Source: CAZCBJ01 sp964496705
GTDB lineage: Bacteria; Chloroflexota; Anaerolineae; Anaerolineales; Anaerolineaceae
DNA length: 6,716 nt
Direction: 5' to 3'
Assembly: GCA_964496705.1 (NCBI GenBank)
Contig: CAZCBJ010000217.1
Coordinates: forward strand, 1 to 6,716
The position numbers and the translations under genes were made by a program. Positions 1-4,339 of this stretch are shown here, piece by piece (positions within the stretch are counted from its first letter, which is position 1; the number at the start of each line of letters is the position of its first letter). The notes below the pieces were generated by a model, which worked only from the letters and a program-made list of their open reading frames with translations, did not search any database and was not told where the DNA came from.

Positions 1-483
1 GAAAAGCATGGCCAGGATGCCCAGGAGCAGCAGCCCGTTGGCTGCCACGCGCACCGCGAACTGGGAGAAGAAGTTGGCCAGCTGCCCCACGTCGCCGTCG
101 ATGCGCTCGATCAGCTCACCGGGGGTGTGCTGCTTGTGGAAGGTCATGTCCAGGGCGAGGATGTGGCGCAGCAGGTCGCTGCGCAGGCGGTTGGTCGCGC
201 CCCAGCCGACGGTCTGGCTGAGGATTGCGGCAGCCAGGTCGGCGGCGCGCTGGAGGAGGGCGAAGGCGATGAACAGCAGCGCGGCCAGCAGCAGCGCGCG
301 CGGCGCCCCGCCGGACTGGGCGGTGTCGAGGAAGTGGCGGATAACCTGCGGGTTGGCCAACTGGAGGGCGATGCCGGCCAGCAGGAGGGCGCTCATGCCC
401 AGCGCACGCCCGCGCTGCGGGCCGAGGTAGCGCAGCAGGAAGCGCCCCGCCGCCTGCGCATTCATCTGCTCAAATGAGGTCAT
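1..483 (-). CDS. ABC exporter, N-terminal transmembrane domain (partial)
   Basis: This is the first 161 codons of an ABC transporter of the type that fuses a membrane domain to an ATPase; the gene continues beyond base 1. Seen: hydrophobic helices at about residues 26-46, 62-86 and 140-161. At residues 116-132 lies a segment reading HKQHTPGELIERIDGD, the cytoplasmic coupling segment typical of type I (MsbA/BmrA-like) exporter membrane domains. The ATPase half with Walker A, signature and Walker B is outside the window, so the substrate cannot be guessed. The start is ambiguous. ATG at 483 and an in-frame ATG at 465 are both open, and neither has a good Shine-Dalgarno; I use the longer form. 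The gene lies 37 bp downstream of the glycosidase gene on the same strand, so the two may share a transcript. The protein should sit in the inner membrane and probably forms a dimer. The family call is firm and the role is unknown. Confidence 0.85.
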   Translation of the reverse strand, partial: MTSFEQMNAQAAGRFLLRYLGPQRGRALGMSALLLAGIALQLANPQVIRHFLDTAQSGGAPRALLLAALLFIAFALLQRAADLAAAILSQTVGWGATNRLRSDLLRHILALDMTFHKQHTPGELIERIDGDVGQLANFFSQFAVRVAANGLLLLGILAMLF

Positions 484-520
484 TTTTCTTTGCGGCTCTG
501 CGTCTTGGCGTGAGATATTT

Positions 521-1513
521 CTATCCCGCGCCGGCCAGGCTGCGGATGGCGGCCGTCTCGGCGGGATCGTAGGGGCGCCCGTCGGGATAAAAGATGTCGT
601 GGAACCAGACCTGCGGCTCGCCGTCCTTGGGGTCGTGACCCCAGGGATAGTTGGTCTGGGTTTTGCCGCAGACCAGTCCCCAGTTGTAGCAGCCGACGCG
701 CTCGGCCTTGAACACCGGCAGGTTGGTCTGGAAGGTGCTGCCGAAGCGGCGCGCCATGTACTCGGTGCAGACCAGCGGGCGGTTGTGAACGCGCAGCGAT
801 TGGATCTGCGCCATCAGATGGTCAGGCTCGTTGTAGTTGTGGAAGGTGATCACATCCGAGGCAGCCAGGAGGAACTCGTTGAGCGCGGGCAGGTCGAGCC
901 ACAGCCCGGCGGTGACCGGTTGGGAGGGCTGCGCGGCGCGGGTCCACTCGAAGGCTTTTTGCAGCAGGGGCAGCGATTTCTCCAGAAGGCCGTTGTTGCC
1001 CGGCTCGTTGTAAACATCCCACATCAGCACGCGCTCATCGGCGCGCAGCGCGCCGACCACGGCGCGGATGTAATCTTCCAGCCGCGCCCATTGGGAAGGC
1101 TCGCAGGAGACGGCTTTGCCGGGCGACTGCACCCAGCCGGAGTTGTGGGTGAAGGGCTTGGGCGCGGGCTGGGGGCCGATGTGGGGATCGGTGTTCCAGC
1201 AGTCGTCGAAGATGGTGAAGAGGGTGCGGATGCCGCGCGCGAAGGCGATATCGAGGTAGCGGTTGATGCGCGCGGTGAAGCCGGGCGCGTCAGCCAGCCA
1301 GGCCAGGTCGTGCAGGTAAACGCGGACGGTGTTGAAGCCCAGCGACTGCGCCCAGCCCAGCTCGCGGGCGATCGTCTCGGGATCAAACGTCTCGGCCTGC
1401 CACATTTCGAGCTGGTTGATGGCGGTGGAGGGGGTGAAATTGCAGCCCACCAGCCAGGGCTGCTGCGCGTACCAGGCCTGCGCCTGTTCGGGGGTCCAGC
1501 GGGATTGGGTCAT
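521..1513 (-). CDS. GH5-type (cellulase-like) glycoside hydrolase
   Basis: A 330-residue protein with the layout of a clan GH-A TIM-barrel glycosidase, closest in feel to GH5 'cellulase family glycosylhydrolases'. Seen: an early strand FNTVRVYLHD (60-69) with the Arg 64 and His 68 expected near the active site. The acid/base motif is WDVYNEPGN (165-173), with Glu170 the candidate proton donor. HNY (225-227) lies on a later strand, and LVCTEYMAR (247-255) carries Glu251 as candidate nucleophile. YNWGL (276-280) follows, with a Trp at the expected place. The length suits a single barrel. There is no signal peptide or membrane helix, so it probably acts in the cytosol, perhaps on imported oligosaccharides or glycosides; the substrate cannot be read from sequence. 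The start ATG at 1513 has a GAGG Shine-Dalgarno about 8 nt upstream and a TATAAT box at 1543-1548. The exporter gene follows 37 bp downstream. Confidence 0.85.
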   Translation of the reverse strand: MTQSRWTPEQAQAWYAQQPWLVGCNFTPSTAINQLEMWQAETFDPETIARELGWAQSLGFNTVRVYLHDLAWLADAPGFTARINRYLDIAFARGIRTLFTIFDDCWNTDPHIGPQPAPKPFTHNSGWVQSPGKAVSCEPSQWARLEDYIRAVVGALRADERVLMWDVYNEPGNNGLLEKSLPLLQKAFEWTRAAQPSQPVTAGLWLDLPALNEFLLAASDVITFHNYNEPDHLMAQIQSLRVHNRPLVCTEYMARRFGSTFQTNLPVFKAERVGCYNWGLVCGKTQTNYPWGHDPKDGEPQVWFHDIFYPDGRPYDPAETAAIRSLAGAG

Positions 1514-1542
1514 GGGGAAACCTCGTGAAGGTAGATGGAGGA

Positions 1543-1548
1543 ATTATA
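1543..1548 (-). promoter_or_regulatory. -10 box of the glycosidase gene
   Basis: A perfect TATAAT on the minus strand lies about 30 bp upstream of the glycosidase start codon. It would give a transcript start near 1536 and a short leader of about 22 nt carrying the GAGG ribosome binding site. No convincing TTGACA lies 16-18 bp upstream; that place is taken by the heptad repeat at 1554-1588. The box is seen directly; its use as a promoter is inferred. Confidence 0.45.
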
Positions 1549-1553
1549 TCGTA

Positions 1554-1588
1554 TCGGTTGTCAGTCGTCGGTTCTCGGTTTTCGGTGG
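1554..1588. repeat. Five degenerate heptanucleotide repeats, TCGGTTN
   Basis: Five head-to-tail 7-base units can be read: TCGGTTG, TCAGTCG, TCGGTTC, TCGGTTT and TCGGTGG. The consensus is TCGGTTN, with the second unit the most diverged. Short tandem heptamers of this style are known from intergenic DNA of some cyanobacteria and other environmental bacteria and probably arise by slippage. Here they cover the place where the -35 element of the glycosidase promoter should be. Confidence 0.7.
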
Positions 1589-1643
1589 CTGCAGGGGATT
1601 CTGATGCAAGCCCAGGCGCTACAGTAATCCGCCAAAAAGCCGA

Positions 1644-1672
1644 TTGACATCACTTTAATTTTATGATACAAT
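1644..1672 (+). promoter_or_regulatory. Near-consensus sigma70 promoter entering the AT-rich segment
   Basis: TTGACA (1644-1649) is followed by a 17-bp spacer and TACAAT (1667-1672): a perfect -35, a five-of-six -10 and the ideal spacing. Transcription would start near 1679 and run rightward through both inverted repeats, reaching the 1959 gene after a leader of about 280 nt. The promoter lies exactly at the composition boundary. In such A/T-rich DNA some promoter-like matches occur by chance, but a perfect -35 at ideal spacing is uncommon. Confidence 0.6.
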
Positions 1673-1719
1673 AAATTAAGAAAATTAACAATTGTACCAT
1701 AAAATAATAAGTAATAGTG

Positions 1720-1754
1720 TTTTAGTATAAACAAAATTAAAGTTTGTACTAAAA
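1720..1754. repeat. Inverted repeat 1 in the leader of the 1959 gene
   Basis: The left arm TTTTAGTATAAAC (1720-1732) and right arm GTTTGTACTAAAA (1742-1754) flank a 9-base loop. Twelve of 13 positions are complementary and the exception would be a U-G pair in RNA. It could be an RNA stem in the leader or a protein-binding dyad; sequence alone cannot separate these. The A/T-rich arms make it a weak stem for its length. Confidence 0.55.
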
Positions 1755-1762
1755 AAATTTAA

Positions 1763-1799
1763 GTACCCTGTCGACGGTAAGTACACATGGACAGTGTAC
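1763..1799. repeat. Inverted repeat 2 in the leader of the 1959 gene
   Basis: The arms GTACCCTGTC (1763-1772) and GACAGTGTAC (1790-1799) match at nine of ten positions around a 17-base spacer. A smaller perfect dyad, GTACAC/GTGTAC (1781-1786 and 1794-1799), shares the right arm, so two alternative pairings are possible. The palindrome GTCGAC lies at 1770-1775. It begins only 9 bp after inverted repeat 1. Alternatives are an operator, an mRNA switch or a recombinase site. Confidence 0.5.
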
Positions 1800-1958
1800 C
1801 TACTTTGCTAAAACTCACAGAAAGCGGATTTTCGAATGAAACACCAACCCCTTTTGTCGGCACAAAATCCCACCCCGAAAGTATTTTTCACACATCTGCA
1901 CAAAAACGCGTAGAACCTGTTTTTTTTACCTATAAATCGGACAATTTGGAGGTAAAAA

Positions 1959-2270
1959 ATGCGCAATACTTACATAGATAACGTACTTACTCATGAATGG
2001 GTAAGAACAAACGAGAACATACCGATCAGAATTATCACCCCCCATGTGTATCGAAAACATAAAATCGACGAAAACCAAATCCACCAGATGGCTGAACACC
2101 CTCGAAAAGTGTGTATCTGTCAGCATCATGGTCACGAAATTACATACATGTATATCACCCCTATTGGAAATTACTATATCACACCCCACGGTGTGGTGAA
2201 AACAGCCTTTCCAAGAGACGAATTCAACCCGCAAATGACTGAATTTGCCCGATGGATCAGAGCCTTATAA
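1959..2270 (+). CDS. Small AT-rich protein of unknown function, possibly toxin-like
   Basis: A 103-residue cytosolic-looking protein with no signal peptide or membrane helix. The start is well fixed: a perfect GGAGGT (1948-1953) lies 5 nt before the ATG and an in-frame stop lies just upstream. Codon use is A/T-leaning, unlike every other gene here, which suggests recent acquisition. I do not recognise a family with confidence. The central part is rich in His and aromatic residues: PHVYRKHK (28-35), CQHHGHEITYMYI (54-66), GNYYITPHGVVKTAFPRDEF (70-89). The pattern of a His/Lys helix, paired strands and a terminal strand ending V-K-T-A-F-P recalls the barnase/EndoU/colicin/RelE (BECR) RNase fold of small toxins and phage head-protein tails. 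That is inference from pattern only. No antitoxin-like gene is adjacent. It converges on the SnoaL-like gene with two palindromes between. Confidence 0.75.
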   Translation: MRNTYIDNVLTHEWVRTNENIPIRIITPHVYRKHKIDENQIHQMAEHPRKVCICQHHGHEITYMYITPIGNYYITPHGVVKTAFPRDEFNPQMTEFARWIRAL

Positions 2271-2293
2271 AGTTAGCCTCGTTCTGTGATCTT

Positions 2294-2319
2294 CAGCCTG
2301 GGAATTCATTCCCAGGCTG
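2294..2319. repeat. REP-like palindrome A
   Basis: Perfect 12-bp arms CAGCCTGGGAAT and ATTCCCAGGCTG surround the 2-base centre TC. It shares the core GAATT(C/G)ATTC with palindrome B 24 bp away while the outer stem differs. This is the style of dispersed intergenic palindromes (REP-like or miniature transposable units). No T tract follows on either strand, so it is not a classical terminator, though it may still slow convergent transcription. Confidence 0.75.
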
Positions 2320-2343
2320 CGCTTGAAGTGGGTTTGAATCGGA

Positions 2344-2371
2344 TTAGCCCGCGAATTGATTCGCGGGCTAA
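2344..2371. repeat. REP-like palindrome B
   Basis: Perfect 13-bp arms TTAGCCCGCGAAT and ATTCGCGGGCTAA surround the centre TG. It is the partner of palindrome A: same near-zero loop and same inner GAAT/ATTC, with different GC-rich flanks. Both lie between the convergent genes ending at 2270 and 2411. The only T run nearby (2388-2394) is 16 bp away, too far for an ordinary intrinsic terminator. Confidence 0.75.
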
Positions 2372-2410
2372 ATTTCCCGGCGATGTCTTTTTTTGCAATC
2401 CTCTTCTAAG

Positions 2411-2839
2411 TTAATCCTGCGCAAACGAGAAGTGCATCTGCACGATGACCCACTGGCCGCCGCGTTTTTCCAGCACACCGGTCCAGCGCGCGTTGTCCCA
2501 CCCGGCGGGCTGACCGTTCCATTCGCCGTGATCGTCCAGATAGCACGCGTACCAGGCCACCGTGCCGGACGCGGAGAAGCTGAGGCGCAGCTCGCGGATG
2601 GCGAAATCGGTGGCTTTGAACGCGTCGGACATCCAGGCGCGCTCGGCTAACTGGCGAAAGGCTTCAAAACCGGTGATGGTGCTGCGCGAATCGGGATGGA
2701 AGATGAAAAAATCGGGGTCGTGGGCCATAATCTCAAACAGGCGCTGCTTGTCCTTGGTCAGGGCCCAGCCGATGCTGTCGTGGATGACCTGGCGCACAAT
2801 CGACGGGTCGTCCTGTGTTTCGAGGGCTTGTTTGGGCAT
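2411..2839 (-). CDS. SnoaL/NTF2-like domain protein
   Basis: A 142-residue single-domain protein resembling the NTF2-like superfamily, SnoaL-type branch (DUF4440/SnoaL_3 style). Seen: an N-terminal helix pair (about 10-40) with WALTKDKQRLFEIMAHD, then a strand FFIFHPDSRSTITGFEAFRQL (44-64). The typical later strands follow: RELRLSFSASGTVAWYACYLDD (82-103), then GWDNARWTGVLEKRGGQWVIVQMHFSF (113-139). The family forms a cone-shaped pocket used either for small-molecule isomerases or hydrolases or simply for ligand binding; no catalytic role can be assigned here. The length is ordinary and the product is probably cytosolic. The ATG at 2839 has AGGAG 9 nt upstream (2849-2853). A 23-bp inverted repeat sits just beyond that ribosome binding site. 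The gene is monocistronic and divergent from the 43-codon ORF at 2988. Confidence 0.85.
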   Translation of the reverse strand: MPKQALETQDDPSIVRQVIHDSIGWALTKDKQRLFEIMAHDPDFFIFHPDSRSTITGFEAFRQLAERAWMSDAFKATDFAIRELRLSFSASGTVAWYACYLDDHGEWNGQPAGWDNARWTGVLEKRGGQWVIVQMHFSFAQD

Positions 2840-2857
2840 AAAGTTTTTCTCCTGGGG

Positions 2858-2880
2858 GGCAAGCCGGAATCCGGGTTGCC
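2858..2880 (-). promoter_or_regulatory. Inverted repeat next to the SnoaL-like gene's ribosome binding site
   Basis: The arms GGCAAGCCGGA (2858-2868) and TCCGGGTTGCC (2870-2880) match at ten of eleven positions. In the minus-strand transcript the stem would end 4 nt before the AGGAG ribosome binding site. It could be a leader hairpin or an operator. Function is not shown by the sequence. Confidence 0.4.
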
Positions 2881-2931
2881 TTTACTTTACACCTGTTTTG
2901 ATTTTGGTCAGATATTGGTGGGTCAATGAAA

Positions 2932-2940
2932 TGGTATACT
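2932..2940 (+). promoter_or_regulatory. Extended -10 promoter upstream of the 43-codon ORF
   Basis: TGG-TATACT fits the extended -10 form (TGN before a five-of-six TATAAT). It lies 47 bp before the ATG at 2988, giving a leader of roughly 40 nt. No good -35 lies at 17 bp, which extended -10 promoters can tolerate. Confidence 0.4.
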
Positions 2941-2987
2941 ATTCGAGATCGTGATTGCATTGGTATGACAGACAGGGAGGAGAAGGA

Positions 2988-3119
2988 ATGTCTGAGGAAA
3001 AGGATCAGAAAGAACCGGCGCAGAGCGGGGCGGGTGAGCCGGCGGGCGTCTTCTCCCGCCTGCGAATAATCATCGGCGGGCGGGAGAGCCAACAGCCCAA
3101 AGCCTACAATGCCAGGTAG
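2988..3119 (+). CDS. Short ORF encoding a 43-residue hypothetical peptide
   Basis: ATG at 2988 is preceded by a strong purine-rich ribosome binding site (GGGAGG ending at 2980, 7 nt spacer) and an extended -10 box at 2932-2940. The peptide starts with a charged, acidic stretch (MSEEKDQKEPAQ), continues through Gly/Ala/Pro, then a short basic-hydrophobic stretch FSRLRIIIGGR (22-32), and ends QPKAYNAR. It has no recognisable domain and is too short for a membrane helix. Its last 16 bases overlap the 3' end of the convergent solenoid gene, and a strong hairpin lies inside it. It could be a genuine small protein, the preserved start of a gene whose rest has been lost, or an accident of the intergenic region. 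The ribosome binding site and promoter together favour real translation. Confidence 0.4.
   Translation: MSEEKDQKEPAQSGAGEPAGVFSRLRIIIGGRESQQPKAYNAR
3052..3087. repeat. GC-rich hairpin between convergent transcripts
   Basis: The arms TCTCCCGCCTGC (3052-3063) and GCGGGCGGGAGA (3076-3087) flank a 12-base loop; eleven of twelve positions match and the exception is a T-G pair. On the minus strand it begins 17 nt after the stop codon of the solenoid gene, where it could protect or end that transcript. No T tract follows, so it is not a standard intrinsic terminator. On the plus strand it lies within the 43-codon ORF. Confidence 0.45.
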
Positions 3120-4321
3120 TTGATGTTGCCGATGCCGCCCAACTCCTCGGGTTCGCGCTCCGCGGCGCTGGAGTCGAGGATGTCGCCCTCGTTTACGCCC
3201 AGCAGGGCGTGCACGGCGGACAACTGGTCGGGATTGCAGGCGATCACGCCGTAATTGTGGATTTTTGCCAGCCGGCCGCTCAGCAGGGCGGGGCTGACGG
3301 ATGGATCGAGGCGCAGCTCGCCAGACACCACCAGGGTGGCTTTGCCCTGCAGCGCCTCAAAGCGGGCGGGGAACAGCGTGCTGCTGTCATCCACCAGCCA
3401 CAGCTCACCCTCGTAGAAGGTGACGCGGGTGTCAAACAGGCTGCATTTCTTTGCCAGGACGGGTTTAAGCGCGGCCGGGCAGAGGACCAGTTCCCTGCAT
3501 TGAACGGCTTCGAGTTTTTCATCCAGCGCGCGCGCGTCCACGTCGGCGCTGATGACCAGCCGCTCGGTGCAGTACAGCCGGGGGGAGGGCAGGTACGCCA
3601 ACAGGCTGCTGTCGAGGGTCAGGGCTTTCTCAACGTAGGCGAAGCCGGCCGGGATGAGGGTCAGCCTGCCGGAGCCTTCCATCAGGCGGGATTGGAGCAG
3701 CGCGGCGTTTTCGGCGTGGCAGATGGTGTGTTCGAGCACGTACACTTTGGCCAGCTTCTGGGCCAGCAGGTCGTCGGGCAGCACCTGGGGCAGGGTCAGC
3801 GAGTCGAGCACGGCCAACTCGCTGTGGTCGGCCAGCGCGTTGAGCGCATCCAGGTCGAGGGTGAACGAGTCGATTTTCACCTGGGCCAGCGCCGGGTAGG
3901 CTTTGGACTGCCCGATCACATTGCGCGCTTTGGACAGCACCAGCCCCATCAGCCCAGCCGGGCAAAGCAGTTGTCCGACGCAGGCCAGGCGGGTGATGCC
4001 CTGGTCGAAGGCCTGGGGAGGAACGTCTGGCTCGATGATGACCTGACCGACGCACACCAGAAAAACGGGCGAGGACAGGTTCTGGAAGTAGTCGCGGTTG
4101 ATCACCGTCTGACCGATGTGCTGCTGGACGGACGCGTCCGTGGGGATCTCGAGCGAGGTGTTGATGTTGCCCAGGCGGATGCGCGCCAGCAGCGGAGCTG
4201 TTTCGCGGGTGACGAGGGCGACATTGACGTTGCCAATGGATTTGACCGCCGCCAGCGATTCTGGGGTGGCTTGGGTCAGGTCAAGAATGTTGACATTACC
4301 GATGCTTGTAGCGTTTTCCAT
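3104..4321 (-). CDS. Repeat-built solenoid protein paired with an ECF sigma factor
   Basis: A 405-residue protein of a family I do not recognise, built from internal repeats. In the first 140 residues a short signature, hydrophobic-G-[NQ], recurs with its Gly at 8, 30, 51, 70, 92, 116 and 137 (for example SIGNVN, RLGNIN, HIGQTV, CVGQVI). It appears once more near the C-terminus as GIGNIN (396-401). From about residue 85 an 80-81-residue superrepeat can be aligned four times, with Cys at 120, 201, 281 and 362 at equivalent places (QLLCPA, HTICHA, LVLCPA, VIACNP). The pattern suggests a beta-solenoid of about 20-residue coils, comparable in feel to bactofilins or leucine-rich repeats; no homology to either is claimed. 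There is no signal peptide or membrane segment. ATG at 4321 has AGGAGA (4332-4337), lying in the 18-bp gap after the sigma gene stop, so the two are almost surely co-transcribed. It may be a scaffold, a sigma partner or the sigma's target. Confidence 0.85.
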   Translation of the reverse strand: MENATSIGNVNILDLTQATPESLAAVKSIGNVNVALVTRETAPLLARIRLGNINTSLEIPTDASVQQHIGQTVINRDYFQNLSSPVFLVCVGQVIIEPDVPPQAFDQGITRLACVGQLLCPAGLMGLVLSKARNVIGQSKAYPALAQVKIDSFTLDLDALNALADHSELAVLDSLTLPQVLPDDLLAQKLAKVYVLEHTICHAENAALLQSRLMEGSGRLTLIPAGFAYVEKALTLDSSLLAYLPSPRLYCTERLVISADVDARALDEKLEAVQCRELVLCPAALKPVLAKKCSLFDTRVTFYEGELWLVDDSSTLFPARFEALQGKATLVVSGELRLDPSVSPALLSGRLAKIHNYGVIACNPDQLSAVHALLGVNEGDILDSSAAEREPEELGGIGNINYLAL

Positions 4322-4339
4322 TTTTTTTATTTCTCCTGA

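Larger units (their letters stand above)
1514..1958. other. 445-bp gene-free stretch, GC-rich to AT-rich junction
   Basis: No confident gene lies here. From 1514 to about 1640 the base composition resembles the GC-rich neighbours and holds the glycosidase promoter and a heptad repeat. At about 1645 composition shifts sharply to A/T, most extreme at 1650-1765. The AT-rich part holds a near-consensus plus-strand promoter (1644-1672), two adjacent inverted repeats (1720-1754 and 1763-1799), a small TTTTGT/ACAAAA hairpin (1852-1867) and a run of eight T at 1920-1927. A 64-codon plus-strand ORF at 1787-1981 has a weak ribosome binding site and overlaps the next gene, so I do not call it. The segment reads as the upstream region and leader of the 1959 gene. 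Confidence 0.6.

Noticed and set aside
8..477. Two plus-strand ORFs at the left edge
   Set aside because: The minus strand encodes an evident ABC exporter membrane domain that is open to the edge; the plus frames are Arg/Ala/Ser-rich shadows.
599..1528. 309-codon plus-strand ORF opposite the glycosidase gene
   Set aside because: Low-complexity Gly/Val/Gln/Arg product typical of an antisense shadow in GC-rich DNA; the minus frame has clear glycosidase motifs.
1902..1927. Run of eight T as an intrinsic terminator inside the leader
   Set aside because: Only an A/T stem (AAAAAC/GTTTTT) precedes it; there is no GC-rich hairpin, so termination is not well supported.
1787..1981. 64-codon plus-strand ORF before the 1959 gene
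   Set aside because: Weak ribosome binding site, start codon inside a dyad, no recognisable composition or domain, and a 23-bp overlap with a much better supported gene. Kept only as a possible leader ORF.
2110..2140. CQHHGH in the 1959 gene as a HUH transposase motif, which would link it to the palindromes
   Set aside because: The spacing is not His-hydrophobic-His in a strand context, no catalytic Tyr helix follows in the expected form, and 103 residues is short for a TnpA-type protein.
1926..2234. 102-codon minus-strand ORF opposite the 1959 gene
   Set aside because: No ribosome binding site comparable to the GGAGGT of the plus-strand gene, and the hydrophobic product reads as a reverse-complement shadow.
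2294..2394. The two palindromes as bidirectional terminators of the convergent genes
   Set aside because: Neither is followed directly by a T tract on either strand; the shared core and near-zero loop fit REP-like elements better.
3209..4339. 376-codon plus-strand ORF opposite the solenoid gene
   Set aside because: Gln/Gly/Val-rich shadow; the minus frame has a ribosome binding site, operon context and regular internal repeats.
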